This document shows positions 1 to 14,013 of a DNA stretch of 64,000 bases, piece by piece (within the stretch, counting starts at the first letter, position 1; each line of letters opens with the position of its first letter). Source of the DNA: Aldrovandia affinis (taxonomy: Eukaryota; Chordata; Actinopteri; Notacanthiformes; Halosauridae). Where the stretch lies: positions 6,747,001-6,811,000 of the forward strand of contig JAINUG010000005.1 in assembly GCA_029706075.1 (NCBI GenBank). Direction: 5' to 3'. Under the pieces are notes generated by a model. It did no database searches, was not told where the DNA came from, and worked only from the letters and a program-made list of their open reading frames with translations. The translations under genes and the position numbers were made by a program.

Positions 1-47
1 ATTAAGATTTATTAGTTGGATGCGTTATTAATTGAGCTCTTTTTCAG

Positions 48-3000
48 TGAAAAGGAAGAAAAACAGAAACGAGCGGAAGATGAGGAAATGGTAAGATCTT
101 CACATTAACTTGAGCTTGGATTTCACTTGGAACGTTGTAGGAGACTGCAGTCAATCCCTTTGACTTTGTTTTTGTTCTGCAGAAGTCTTTGGATGAGCAG
201 ATGGGCTGTCTGCTGAAATTTTCGGGTGATCTTGCGCAGACCTCAAGAGAGGACTTTCATGAACTGTTTTCTGGGCATGGTCAAATAAAGTGGATTGATT
301 TTGCTCGGGGTGCCAAGGAGGTAAGACCTAAAACAATGAATCCTATATTTGGGAAGTGCTCCCTTTTCAAGACTATTTGATGGTAGCAGTAATATGTGCT
401 TTTCCCATGCTTAATAGAATGTACAGAAAACACAGAATTACAGTATTACAATGAATACAATGATACAATTGTAATCCACAAAGAAGCAATTATCGGGGAC
501 CTCCCAGGTGGTGTGGTGGTAGAACATCCTACGCTGCCCACTGCAACCGGGGTTTAATTACACCAGGTTGCTCCAGGTTCGGCTCTGGCTGGGAGTGCCA
601 CTTTGGCAATTGGCTGTCCACCCCAGGGTGGGGGGAGGGACGCTGATATGAGCTTGCTGCATATATGAGTGGCTGTGTGCATACCGGAGTTATGGTGACG
701 GCTTAGCGGGTTCCGGCTCACAAGAGGCAGTGCTCCTTGCATGTAACATGTCAGGACTATGGTAGCAAGCTCTCAATATGAGGGAGGGGCTAATTGACAT
801 GAAAAAGAGGGTATAACTGGCTACTAAATTGGGAGAAAATGAGGAAAAACGGCAGAAAGGGAAAATTGGGTTACAAAACAAAAAAGCGATTATCAATGGC
901 GTAAACTATTGCCAAGGATTCCACAATTCATAATGGCAGTATACACTGAAATCAAAATATACTGTACACATCTGAATACTGTGCGACAGGTACGTTCATT
1001 CAGTCTTTTGAAAAGATCAGTAGACTAGGCAATACAATAGTACTGATATAATACAAAAAGCATATGCAGCAATATACAGAAATCTGAGGACACCAATCCG
1101 ATTGCTGGAAGCCTAGGCCAGAAAAGTTGTTGTCATACAGGTCCATTCAATCATAGCGGCAGTGGCTATGTGAATTTGCCATTTGCCAGCGGCATGGGCT
1201 GCCAAGCGGAGGGTTGCTGGTTCGAATCCCAGGAAGGCCAAACAAAAAAACAATGAGCTGGAAACTGGAACTAGTTCACTTCCTGGGGCACTGCTGAAGT
1301 GCCCTTGCGCAAGGAACTGAACCCCTAACTGCTCCAGGGGTGCCGTACTATGGCTGACCCTGTACTCGCACCTCTTAGGCGAGATGTGCTAAAAAGCACA
1401 TTCCAATTACCTCATGTAACATGGCAATAAAGAATATTCTATTCCTATTCTACAGACCCTTTTGAAAAGGGAGGTTTTTAATGGGGTTTAAAAGTGGGAA
1501 GAAAGTGCATTCCTAATCTGGAGGCTTTGTCATTCATCCATGTATTTTAGTAGTAGGCACAGGTCTGTTTGGTCACAGTAAAGACACACTTAAGGGCCAG
1601 ACCAGGGTATAGCCACAGGAGTGGACTCTGGAAGCTTAATTTTGTACTACCTGTAGCCATGAAAGGAATCTGTATGGAAGATGAGTTGTGTTGAGCTCTG
1701 AAGTTCATGTGAAAAAAACATTGGATCCATCAGCACATTTCCACAGAGGAATACATAATCCGATATCATCGAAGAAGCCGATTTGACATCAGGAGTCATG
1801 GAACTCATAGCAAGGAAAGGCGGGGGCATTCACTTCAAATATTTTTATTTCATCAGGGCCATTTATTTTTGGGGGGATGTTTGAGTATTATGACAGTTTT
1901 TCAAGGGTAGTCATTGGAAAGGTACAGTGCCAAAATAAGCTATAGTCAGGGCTGGAATTTCAATTTGGGATTGTGAAAAACGCACATATTTGTTTTTCAT
2001 ATTAGTCCAGCAAAGCGTGACAATCCGGCAGTGTTTTGCAGTTTAAGTTGCACATGAGCTCTATTGTATTTTGATATTCTAGGTCCGTTTGAGTGCACAG
2101 GATCAGCCATATGTGACATGAGTGCTCTTGCCTGCTGATCTATGAAATGACACGACTAAATTTAATCGCAGACAGATTTAGCCATTTTTGTCAGAAAAGC
2201 CTGGATGTTCCTAGCTACAGTAGCTAGATGATGAGTCTTGGCTAGCCAACAAGATGGATTGCTGTCACCTCTAGTACAGATTAATCGGTTAATTCATCAT
2301 CCATTGACAAGAATGCCCACTTCAGTGAGCAAGTGGCCAATTCAAACATTCCGAACAGTGAACCACAGCCAACCGAAGCAAATGTGTGTCAGCATTATGG
2401 TAAGAAAGACGTGTTTCAGTCGAAATTGCTAATATTGCACCCATTGCTTGTCTTCAGATTAGCTGCTCAGTGTGCAATTCACATGCGACTGAAGTTTCAG
2501 AAAAGTCCCACATTAGCCAGGCATTCAAGTGGCACTACTCGTGCTGCTTAAAGTCCTTGAGTTAATACTTGGTAGAAGCACCTTTGGCTGCGAGTCTATC
2601 TGGACATTGCAATTTTCACCCATTCTTCTTTACAAAACTGCTCGAGCTCCATCAGGGGGTATACCATATCCTCTTGGTGGCCTCCCTAACAAGTGCATCT
2701 CACACGGATGCTGTTTTGGAGAATGGCCTGTTCTAGGCAAATTCATGTGCCATATTCTCTCCATTTCTTTATGATGGACATCACAGTGCTCCGGGATATA
2801 TTCAAAGTCTTATATCCATCCCTTGTCTTGGATTTGCTTTGAATGTTCTGTAGTCTTTATGATGAAGCTCTTGTTTGGAAATGCACCAACCAACTGTGGG
2901 ACCTCTCAGACGGGTGTATTTAAACACTTTAATTGTACACAGCTGGACTTCAATCAAATAATTATGTGACCTCCTAAGACAATTGATTGCACCAGTTTAT

Positions 3001-6000
3001 TTAGGTGCGTCTTAGCAAGAGTTGAATACTTATGCAATAAATTGTCTTTTTATTTCTAATTAAGAAAATGCTTTAAAAAAATTTTTTTTTAGATATATAC
3101 ATGTATATAACTACAGTCTAGTGTTTTTATTTGATATATTTATGTATATTTTGATCAGTGGCAAGAAATCCCAATTAAATCCATTTAGATTCCATGAAGG
3201 AATAAAATAAAATGTGAAAAATGCCAAAGGCGGTGAATACTTTTAAAACCCACTGTACATCAGAAACCTGACCTGTTGATAGCGCTAGTGGCACAGTCCC
3301 ATACCAATAAACAGTTAACCATGCCCATAAAAATGTGTAACTTCATTGCAAAGAATGAGCTGGCAGATGCACATTTCATGCAATGTCCGTTAGTGCATCA
3401 TTGTAACTAGCAAATAAAAAAATCTACAACTTGTATATCAATAATGAAGGGGTGGAGGAGATCCAAGATGCATTAATGGATGACAGAAGCGTTGTTAAAA
3501 GGCAGCCCTGTGATTTATTTCATTCTGGTCGATAAGCCGAACAGATAATAGCAAAGTCTAGTGATGTACACAGGAAGCAGTAATACCAAGGTTAATCTAC
3601 AAGTTGATACAAGCATGCTGGATCTGTATGTAACACTTAATATTACTATTGTATACACTTTGCAAATATTTCTTGAGATTTCCCCAACAGAATTTGAAAT
3701 CCCCCATTTGTTTAACATGAAAAGCCCTGATTATTGGGGCATTCAAAATATCCATTAACAATATTAGACTTTGCCAAATGAACTGACAACCCCAAGCCTC
3801 AGCGCAGCAAAGTTTAGCTGTTACCTCATCAAAGTTACCATCAAGTTATAGATTTATTCAACAATTAACTTCTATTGATATTAAAATGATTTGTGATTCT
3901 TACCATTCTGTCAGGTTAGCTAGCTGGTAAGCTATATGAGTAGAATAAGCATCCTATATGCTATCATTAGTATGGGACTCGCCACTGGATGGCAACCTAG
4001 TTACCCAGCTGTTGCCAAGTTCCTGTAGAGTCCTATATCACTAGGTTGGCTTGTTAGATGGCACCAAATCAAGACCGAAAGCTAGCTCGTTATTGATTTT
4101 CAGTTGCGATGTAATTGTTGTACTTTGGTCTGCATTGTGCTCTGCTCTGCTTGTTTCTCATGCAGAAGTTCAGTTCACTTATCCTACTTTACTATACATG
4201 GTTCTGTGTAGCTCAGTAGGTAGAGCATGGCACTGACGACCCCCCGGTTGTGGGGACTGTATGCATTCACTCCTGTAAGTCTCTTTGGATAAAATCGTCT
4301 GCTAAATGGCATATATTATTGCCAATATTTGTATCACAATTCTATACACATTCCACCATTTTGCCCTTTACTAATGACCTAGGGGAGCAGTGATCCAGAT
4401 GATAAGTGACTTCCATCAGACATTTAGTTATACACTACAGGTAAAAAGTTTTAGAACACCTCAATTGTTCCAGTTTTTATTGAAATTTACACATTTTAAT
4501 GTTTCAATGTACTCTGAAATGAAAGCATAGAACAAATAAACAAATAAATAATTGAATCATTTTGTTTAACAAAATTTAATCTAAATTTTTGACTCCTCAA
4601 AGTAGCCACCTTTTACAGATATAACAGCCGAACACACTCGTGGCATTCTTTCTACAATGGAAATCAAATATTGTTCAGAAAGTTCTTCCCAACACTGTTG
4701 CAGAAGTTCCCACAAATGTTGCACTTGTAGGTTGCTTTGCTTTCACCCTTCTGTCCAGTTCATCCCAAACCAGCTTGATGGGGTTTAAGTCTGGAGACTG
4801 TGCTGGCCATTCCATGATTTGAAGCCTACTGTCTTGTTCTTTTCTTCTAAGGTAGTTCTGACATAGCCTGGAGGTATGTTTTGGGTCATTATCTTGCTGT
4901 AGGATGAACCCCTGACCAGCTAGGCATAGACCAGAGGGTATTGCATGGTGCTGCAAAATGCTGTGGTAGCCCTTTTGTTTCAGGGTGCCAGTCACTCTGC
5001 AAGTCGCCGACTCTGGATCCAGCAAAACAGCCCCAGACCATCACGCTTTCTCCTCCATGGTTGACAGTTGGTGTTACACACTGAGGAATCATCCTTTCGC
5101 CTACTTGACGGCATACAAAAACCCTGCGTGATGAACCAAAGATTTCACATTTTTATTAATCGGTCCATAAGACCTTCTTCCAGTCTTCAGTAGTCCACTG
5201 GCGGTTTTTATTTGACCATCTTGGCAACGGCTTTCTTACTGCTACCTGTCAAACCTGCAGCTCGGAAGTCTTCTCTTCACAGTTGAAACTGACTTCCTTA
5301 CTTCGACCGGTGTAAAGCTGTGCTTGAAGCTGTTGTCCTGTGAGCCGCCTATCACGCAAGCTTTTGACTCTCAGAAACTTGTCTTCTGATTTTGTTGTGG
5401 CTTTGGGTCTGCCAGACCTCTTCCTGTCAGAGTTTCCTCCAGTTTCCAAATGCCTTTTGATGGTGTAGGAAACTGTACTCACTGACACCTTGGCCTCCTT
5501 TGCAATTTCTCTGAAGGAAAGACCTACACTTCTAAGGGTTATGATGGTCTGTCTGTCTTCCTTTGTTAACCCATTAAGACCTGGAGTGACGTTTAGGTCG
5601 CTTCGATTTTGCGATTAATGAAATGCGCTGTGATTCGCTGAAATAGACGTGGGGGAAATGAAGTGCACGTTGGTGTCGGCTTTTTTTTTGGAAATTTTTT
5701 CCAGAAAACCCTCAGGTTTTAAGAGGTTGTGTAGAATAATTGCTTAGGTTTTAATAGCCGTTTTTAGCAGGCATTTTAGGTCTAAATGGGTTAATTGCCT
5801 TTTTCTCGCAATTATGATAGCAATACACTACTTCCTGCAGTGCAATATTGTCCAAATAATGCTGGGTGTAGTAGTAACAGTCTGTTCCAACACTGCTTTT
5901 ATACAGACAGAGGGATTGTAAGTAATCAACAAAAGTTGGGACACCTGTAGGAATTGTTTGCATCAACTTTCAAGGCTTAATTTACTCCCGTTGCTGCATT

Positions 6001-8598
6001 ACAGCTGTAAGTTGTTAACCCATTACTTGTTCCTTGAAAAGGGCCTTTTTTTATAACACTGAAATTTATACAATATTTCCGTTTTTGGTAACCTAAACTC
6101 TTTTTTTAAACCTCTGGCAGTTTACTGCTTACCTTTGTACCATTTCAGGTTATTCACTGGACTTCAACTGCTTAAATTTAAGTAAAAACTGGAAAAATGG
6201 GGGTGTTCTAAAACTTTTGACCGGTAGTGTAGATAATTAATAAGAAATGGCATGACCAACTTTTATCAAGGAAGTGGCATCTCTTAATGTTGGATAACAA
6301 AAATTAATTCACCCATTCAGTAGGTCATGGGTTTGGGTGACCTTGTGAAGCCCTGCTCTAAAATTATTTTGTCATAGTTTTTTTAATGCTGATACCTCTC
6401 TCAATGTTCATTTGTATTCCTTCATTCTATAGGGAACTATTCTTTTCAAATGTAATGCCAAGGAAGCACTGGATAAGGCCAAGGAGGCCAATGCAGGAGA
6501 CCTGAAAATAAATGGTAAAGATGTGAAGTGGGAAGTTCTGGAAGGGGATGTGGAAAAGGAGACCCTAAAGAAGATAATTGAAGATCAACAGGAATCCCTC
6601 AACAAACGAAAAGGCAAAGGTTATCACATTTTTCAATAAATTGATATCCATTTTTTTAAAAAAATTTAACCCTTATTTGTTATATTGCCGCATTAAGCTT
6701 GCAGGGTATGCCACTGCCGTTCTGCTTGTTTTATGGCTGTCTTGGCTTTCTTTCTTATTTCACTGTTCAGTGCCTTGAGTGACAGAAAAGCGCTTTACCA
6801 ACATATATTTTTCTTACTGGCCTCCTAAGGTACACTAACCCTATATACAAATGTCTTGCTTGTAGGGGGCCGGAAACCTGGAGGTCGAGGAAGAGGTGGC
6901 CGAAGAGAACGAGGTGGCAGAGATGCGGGCAAAGTACAGTACCAGGGCAAGAAGACTACATTTGACAGTGATGATGATGATGATGATGGTAAGGCAGTGG
7001 GATGGGAACCTGGGCCTGTATTCACAAATAATTTTAAGGGTAAAAGTTGGTCGTAACTCCTGGAATTTAAGAGCAAGTCCGAAAAATAATGGGCGTGTCA
7101 CTCATAAATTTAGGAGTCCTACATTTTTGGGATAAGAGTATTTCACAAAGGGTTTGAGAGCTAAAAACAGCTACTAAGTCCAGGAGAAGTTAGAAGCAGG
7201 CAAGAGGACTTCTAAGTCGCTAAAGACCTACTCACGGCGATCCGAAAATCTGCTGCTGGCGGCAATCGTTGTCGCAATCGCGTCAACACTGGAGATATTG
7301 AATGATACAGAGCTCATAAAAAGGTACTGCCTCAATCGTGAGGGTATTATATATATATTATATATAGATACCCGCTGATTTTTTACGAGATGCAGACATG
7401 TAACCAATTGACTAGTCAGTATTCTTGGTTTCATGTTAAATCAGTGACACGTAGCCTACATTTGTATTTTAGAATCTTTATTAGAATATAATAGGGGTGC
7501 ATCGGATCATTTTTCGGATCAGCAAAAAAAAAAAATAACGGGACCAAAGTCGCATTTCCACCAAATATTACCAGTAACTATTCTCAAGGAATTGAATGAA
7601 TGATAATTTCAGTTTTTCAATGTAAGTTATTTCACTAAATCTTTATTAGAAAATTTCACAAAATACATTTTTAGATTCAGTACGCCTTAGGCGATGTAAC
7701 TAGGGTGGTCTTATGCCTGAATTAATTTAATAAAAAATAAAAGATCGCTAATGTTTCAATTCTATTTAATTCGGTCGCGTTTCTAAAAACATGCCTCCCA
7801 GAAAGGCATTTAGTATGAAAAACAAAGCAAACCAAAACATATATGGTTTATATAACAGCGGCTGTATTTGCATTTCTCTATGATGGTTCAATTTAGCTAT
7901 TAATCCGCGGATCATATGCGTGCCGAACCGTGGGGGTTGATCCGTACGCGGGGAGAGACCCATCCCCTATATCAGCCAATCGCTGTGGGCATTCTGAGTA
8001 AGCTCGTTCATGAGAAACAACGTCATCCTTAGCAACGACGTCAACCCTGCCCTCACTCTTAGTTTCACAATTCTAGGAATTCCTTAGTATGAGTTTGTCT
8101 TTGCAGCTTTGTGAATAGGTTTTAAGGTGGGACTCCTAACTAAAAGGTTTTTGTGCGATTTAGAAGTACTCCTAGTGGTGAGATAAAATTATTTGTGAAT
8201 ACGGGCCCTGATCAATATGAACAGCAGTAAGAATGGGGTTTCCTACTGCCAACATCAAGACAAACAATGTATGGCTAAATGCCCATTGTCCAGGTTATCC
8301 CATTCCCTGAATTGTGTATATATAAGCTAAACTGAATTGATTTGTCATAAGTAGAGTTCCATGTCTTGTAAGTAGTACAACTGTCAAGAATTGGCTGATT
8401 TCAATAAATGAACCAAGATTTTAAAGCAGGAACGGTTTACTTTAATGATAAAAATCTCAGTGTTTGATTTAAGTCCATTTACTTTCTCCACCAGCAACTC
8501 TGACCCCAAAGAAGAGAGCGCTAGAAGAAGGAAATGGGAACGATGCTGGAGAACCAGCTGCAAAACAAGTGAAAAATGAAAATGGCTCTGAAAAATGA
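48..8598 (+). CDS. SSB: SSB (Lupus La protein), C-terminal half, 5 coding exons
   Basis: La binds the UUU-3'OH ends of new RNA polymerase III transcripts and some mRNAs in the nucleus. The gene enters from the left, so the La motif and RRM1 are outside the window. Coding exons are 48-90, 183-320, 6433-6619, 6866-6988 and 8495-8598 (stop TGA 8596-8598); all junctions are GT-AG with consistent phase, giving about 198 residues against about 408 for the whole human protein. Exon 183-320 encodes the start of the second RRM ([22 protein letters not shown]). Exon 6433-6619 continues it ([30 protein letters not shown]). Exon 6866-6988 is a Gly/Arg-rich stretch followed by a VQYQGKKT motif and an Asp run. 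The last exon carries the basic PKKRALEE nuclear-localisation-like segment and ends NGSEK. Identification rests on clear family similarity along the whole stretch. Confidence 0.96.
494..885 (+). repeat. tRNA-derived SINE, family A, plus orientation
   Basis: The copy starts with a tRNA-like head (gggacctcccaggtggtgtg, then a degenerate box B) and passes through the family's conserved core (tggctgtccaccccagggtg). It ends in the tail motif ctactaaattgggagaaaat. The same head, core and tail recur about ten times in this window, mostly in the opposite orientation. Confidence 0.75.
1146..1440 (+). repeat. tRNA-derived SINE with V-SINE-like core
   Basis: A tRNA-like head with a box B match (ggttcgaatcc near 1220) is followed by a core resembling the V-SINE central domain (gcccttgcgcaaggaactga). 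It ends in an A/T-rich tail near aataaagaatattctattcc. The family name is uncertain. Confidence 0.6.
2545..3257 (-). mobile_element. decayed DNA transposon remnant
   Basis: The right end (gaatacttttaaaacccact) looks like the terminal repeat of a common teleost DNA transposon, and internal text such as gaatacttatgcaataaatt fits the same family. The left end is truncated and no transposase frame survives. I cannot assign the superfamily securely. Confidence 0.5.
4203..4315 (+). repeat. short tRNA-derived SINE with LINE-type tail
   Basis: A tRNA-like head (gtgtagctcagtaggtagag) is joined after only about 70 bp to the 3' tail shared by V-SINEs and their partner LINE (gataaaatcgtctgctaaat). It lacks the V-SINE central domain present in the copies at 53804 and 14841. 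Confidence 0.75.
4433..6230 (-). mobile_element. Tc1/mariner element with inactivated transposase and nested MITE
   Basis: Terminal inverted repeats of about 30 bp are visible: cactacaggtaaaaagtttt at the left, and the complement of aaaacttttgaccggtagtg at the right. TA dinucleotides flank both ends. The minus strand encodes pieces of a Tc1 transposase. Around 5249-5488 is the helix-turn-helix part ([20 protein letters not shown]). Around 4675-5025 is the catalytic part ([30 protein letters not shown]). The pieces lie in different frames with stops between them, so the gene is dead. A 221-bp insertion at 5570-5790 interrupts it; without this the element would be about 1.57 kb, the usual Tc1 size. 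Confidence 0.9.
5570..5790. mobile_element. piggyBac-type MITE nested in the Tc1 copy
   Basis: The 221-bp insert is bounded by TTAA on both sides (5566-5569 and 5791-5794). Its ends are inverted repeats: cccattaagacct at the left, and cccatttagacct when the right end is complemented (12 of 13 match). Removing the insert and one TTAA restores the continuous Tc1 text tttgttaattgcctttttct. TTAA duplication is the signature of piggyBac-type insertion. No coding capacity is seen. Confidence 0.85.
6989..8494 (+). other. last SSB intron with a 1.2-kb DNA transposon
   Basis: The donor follows the Asp-rich exon and the acceptor is the ccaccag before 8495. Nearly the whole intron is the element at 7013-8207. 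The last 290 bp show only intronic sequence. Confidence 0.85.
7013..8207. mobile_element. non-autonomous DNA transposon, 24-bp inverted repeats
   Basis: The ends are near-perfect inverted repeats of 24 bp with one mismatch; they begin ggcctgtattcacaaataat at the left, and ggcccgtattcacaaataat on the complement of the right end. A possible 3-bp duplication (ctg at 7010-7012 and 8208-8210) flanks the 1,195-bp element. A 3-bp duplication would suit PIF/Harbinger or CACTA types, but the superfamily is not proven. No transposase frame is present. Confidence 0.75.
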
Positions 8599-8626
8599 AG
8601 TCCTACCACAATACAATTTTCTACTT

Positions 8627-8632
8627 TTTATT
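8627..8632 (-). promoter_or_regulatory. putative METTL5 poly(A) signal
   Basis: The minus strand reads AATAAA here, about 61 bp past the METTL5 stop codon. It lies inside the predicted 3' UTR of SSB, and cleavage 10-30 nt further on would fall next to the SSB stop codon. Confidence 0.55.
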
Positions 8633-8692
8633 TGAAATGGATGCATTTAGAAAAAACAAAAAACCCCGCTTGAATCCATTCCAGCTGTGGCT

Positions 8693-10498
<1,806 letters not shown>

Positions 10499-11233
10499 TC
10501 AAATACGTCCTGTAAACAAGTCCGTACTTCAGTTTCTCAGTGGTATTTACACTGACTGTAACCAATGTTAGTTAGCTTTTCGTTTTTACAGCCGTTCCAA
10601 GGTAGCCCGCGTGGGTGTTCGATCTGTTCCTGTTGCAGTGCTTCCGATAAGAACTCGCAAGCAGGTCCCAAATATACAGTTCATGAACGGTTTAAAAACA
10701 TATATATATATAATGACGAATGTTGGACGACTGTCTGACTGCTATCTATCTGGCTAATTCGTAAAGTGTAGCCAACTTGTTTCTCGATAGATCAACTTGC
10801 TTGTCCGATACGTAAAACGTGGTCTGGTGATTGTCTTCGGCAACAAAAACCGTGGTAGAAAGAAATACAGTTAAATTGCACTATACAATGGCCCCTACTG
10901 TAGTTGGCTAGCTACATTACAAGATTGTATTAGCAGCAGCATAGCGAGCTCCCCAATATTTTATACGAAACTGCAAAACTTACCAAAATAAGCCACAGAA
11001 AGGAAATTACTTCCGGTGACCACCAAAGTGCAAAAATATCGAAATAAAAGCCTGACCTATGCTTTTTTAAATGAGTTTGTGATTTGTGACACAAATCTTG
11101 CTCTCCTGCAAAGGCGAAGGATTATTTTTGACATCATTTATTTCCGATTTCCCCCCCCCATTTTGGTAGCCAATTGCACCCTATATCTATTTCAACTATC
11201 ACTGCTATCGCTGCTGCAACTGTGGGACCAGTG

Positions 11234-12639
11234 TCGTGACAAAATTTGCTCAGATGTGAAATATTGCTCGGAGTGCCTTCTGCCTCTCACTTCCGGCATG
11301 CCTTTACGTCATTCTGCATAATTTTTTTATTTTCTGTTTTTGCTTTTTGTTTCCCATTTTTTGTGACCCTCATGAAAACATTGCGCGGTTTCAGCGGTTT
11401 GTCAGCTCAAGGAACAGAGATCACCGTCCGTTATTTTAAGTCAGATCATGGTTCCGTTTTCTCTTTCTCTTACCCTTACAACGATGCCTCCAAAGCGTAA
11501 ATCCGATGCAAGTGCTGGTGATGCATCAAATAAAAGGAAAACAATCAAAATGGAAAGTTGAAATAATAAAGAGATCGGAGAGAGGTGAAACGCCATCAGC
11601 CATTGGGAAAGCATTAGGCTACAGCCGGTCAACGATTGGAACAATTTTAAAAGACAAAAGGAGAATAATGGAGCATGTGAAAGGCCATGCCACGATTATT
11701 ACCAAGCAACGCAATAGTTTAATTATTGAGATGGAAAGGCTATTGATAATTTGGATAGAAGACCAAAATCAGCGTATATGCCTATTAGCCTTTCTTTAGT
11801 TCAAGAAAAGGCTCGAAACCTTTTAAATGACTTAAAAGCTGCTCGTGCATCAAATGAAGGCGATTGCGACTAAGAATTTGTTGCGAGTAGGGGTTGGTTC
11901 AATCCCTTTAAATTGAGAGCAAATTTACATAATATTAAAGTTCAAGGTGAAGCAGCGAGTGCAGATGTAAGTGCTGCGAAAGTCCATCTCCAAGTCCATC
12001 ATCTTCTGCATCATCCAGTTATTAATGTTATCTTAATGTTACCTCACAAATGAGTGTTAACCTTTAGTCATGATCCTTTTTCTTTATTTCTATCTAAACT
12101 GTTTTAAGAACGGTTTCTTTAATTGTTTTTTTACAGTACAGTACTGTATGTACATAGTTACTTTTATTATTACTGTATTATTATTATTAATATTACAGTA
12201 TTGTTATTATTACAGTATTATGATGTACTGAATGTTATGTTTAAGATGTCTTATTGTATTTGGAAGTTTTTTAAAGTGTTTTATATGCAAAGAAAGGTAA
12301 AATAAATACTATACTAAGACAAACATTTGACTAAGTGGCGATTAATAAGAACTGTATGTACCTGTTCCAACTTACATACAAATTCGACTTAAAGACAGAC
12401 TTAAGAATGGATCTTGTTCATTGAGTGTTTTTAGCTCATGCTTGGGCTAGCCAGTTAGGCAGCACATTAGCCAACTGAATTTATCGGGATCTAGGCACTA
12501 GTAGCCAGCTTTTTACAATTTTACACTGGCACAGGCAATCCCTACCTAAAATGACACAGAATGATGCGGAAGGCACACCGGAAGTGAGAGGCGGAAGGCA
12601 TCCCGAGCAATATTTCACACCCAAGCAAATTTTGTCACA
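11234..12639. repeat. ~88-bp inverted repeat pair flanking the Tigger remnant
   Basis: Positions 11234-11320 and 12551-12639 are reverse complements with moderate divergence. Shared words include gtgacaaaatttgct, gtgaaatattgctcg and cctctcacttccgg. They bracket the Tigger copy about 1.2 kb apart. Confidence 0.75.
11380..12440 (+). pseudogene. Tigger/pogo-type transposase remnant
   Basis: The remnant starts at ATG 11484 (MPPKRKSDASAGDASNKRK) and shifts frame near 11550. It continues as KRSERGETPSAIGKALGYSR, the helix-turn-helix of the CENP-B/Tigger family, then IIEMERLLIIWIEDQNQR. Stops follow from 11797, and the text jumps from the ADVSAA region to the 3' end, so most of the DDE catalytic domain is deleted. 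The 3' part (ctgttccaacttacatacaa) looks like a Tigger tail. Confidence 0.8.
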
Positions 12640-12647
12640 ATACCGGT

Positions 12648-12873
12648 AGTGACAAAGATGCCGAACCTCCTCCGAGATGGAACTCTCCAAGCCGTTGACC
12701 ACTCTGATACACACAGAGCCACTTTTTACACAAGGCAACTTCGTCGGCTTCCTTTCCCCCTCCTCCTGGGACAGACAGCCAATCGCCACCCCCGAACTAA
12801 CCCTGGCTGCAGTGGGCAACCTGTACTAATGGCAAGTACCTTTACCGGTGGCGCTATCCAGGGGCCTGAAGGC
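12648..12873 (-). repeat. tRNA-derived SINE, family A, minus orientation, truncated
   Basis: The core words cctcctgggacagacagcca and aacctcctccgagatggaac match the family. The head at the high-coordinate end and the A-rich tail at the low end are degraded. Confidence 0.65.
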
Positions 12874-13028
12874 AAGGGATTCTAACTCAATAAAAGTCGA
12901 GGGAAATTTATTCCTCAGAATGTCTAGTTCTCAAATCAATCCAAATAAAGGTTTGTTTGAAAGGACTGTTTCACCCTACTAATTGTTTCTGTTTGTATTT
13001 TTTCTCATTATTCTTTAGTTTCTAATCA

Positions 13029-13347
13029 CATTAAACTTGCTGCCCGCCTCCGTGGGACGAGCTAATACATCGAGGCAATGTTTGTCTCCTCCGAGACGCA
13101 ATGTTTGTCTCCTCCGAGACGGAACTCGCCCAACCCTATTTACCAGGTCACCCTTCTGCTCATCGGTGAGCTTGTGCCCGCTCTCCCTCCCCCTGGGGCA
13201 AACAGCCAAACGCCACCCCCGATCGGGACTCCCCACCAGGGCTGGACTGGTACAGTTGGGTTTCGATCCGTGACTGTGATAGGCAGCTCACACTCGTAAA
13301 GGATCAGCCAATACGGGTGCGTTAGACCTCTACACTATTGAGGCCCT
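13029..13347 (-). repeat. tRNA-derived SINE, family A, minus orientation
   Basis: The family core (ctggggcaaacagccaaacg), box B region and tRNA-like end are present. The segment aatgtttgtctcctccgaga is tandemly duplicated at about 13077-13122, a private change of this copy. Confidence 0.75.
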
Positions 13348-14013
13348 GAAATGTAATAATTGAATGGTGTGTTTTTCTGTAGCCTAGTAATTGTACAAAC
13401 ATTTGAATTATTGATTTTATATTTTCATGTCCATGAATATTTCAAGTGCTAATATTTCACGTGCCAACTTGCTAGTACTATTGGAGAGTTACAGGGTTAA
13501 GTTACATATCCTTGTCAAAAGGTATAGAGAGTGTGAACACACATATTCATAATACAAATACTTTGAGGGACTACTGTATATTACATATAGCCAGCAGGTG
13601 TCAGCATGGTTTTTGGACTCTTGTTTTGATAACAGCAGCTTCAATCTAAGCTGCCAACCTAACCTGCCTTGCAACAACTGGGGTGTGTTCAGCAAGCTAC
13701 AGTTACTATTGAATGCCTTCTTTGCTCACAGTAACAACGCTCCATTTGCAACAACTCCTGAACACACCCAGGCTAATACTAGTGAAAGCACTACTAAAGT
13801 AACGTTACATTTCAATTCTTAAAAGGTAAACTGCCTCATATGTCAGGGGACCAGTTGCAAGATCAACAACCCTTTTAAAGATGATAGACAAAGCATTACA
13901 AAAATGGTAATTTTCTGTTCAATAGCCTTTAGTTGGCCTCAAGTATAGCTGGTGTCTGTAGATCTTAGACTCTTCTGAGGGAGATATTTATATTGATCTT
14001 TTGAGTGTATCCC

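Larger units (their letters stand above)
321..6432 (+). other. SSB intron, 6.1 kb, mostly transposon-derived
   Basis: This intron splits the second RRM of SSB. It holds a tRNA-type SINE (494-885), a second SINE (1146-1440), a decayed DNA transposon (2545-3257), a short SINE (4203-4315) and a Tc1 element with a nested MITE (4433-6230). The remaining pieces (886-1145, 1441-2544, 3258-4202 and 6231-6432) are AT-rich, and I see no gene or clear repeat in them. Confidence 0.85.

Noticed and set aside
4203-4315. possible true tRNA gene
   Set aside because: The head has tRNA-like A and B boxes, but it is joined to the LINE-type tail and cannot fold as a complete tRNA; it is a SINE.
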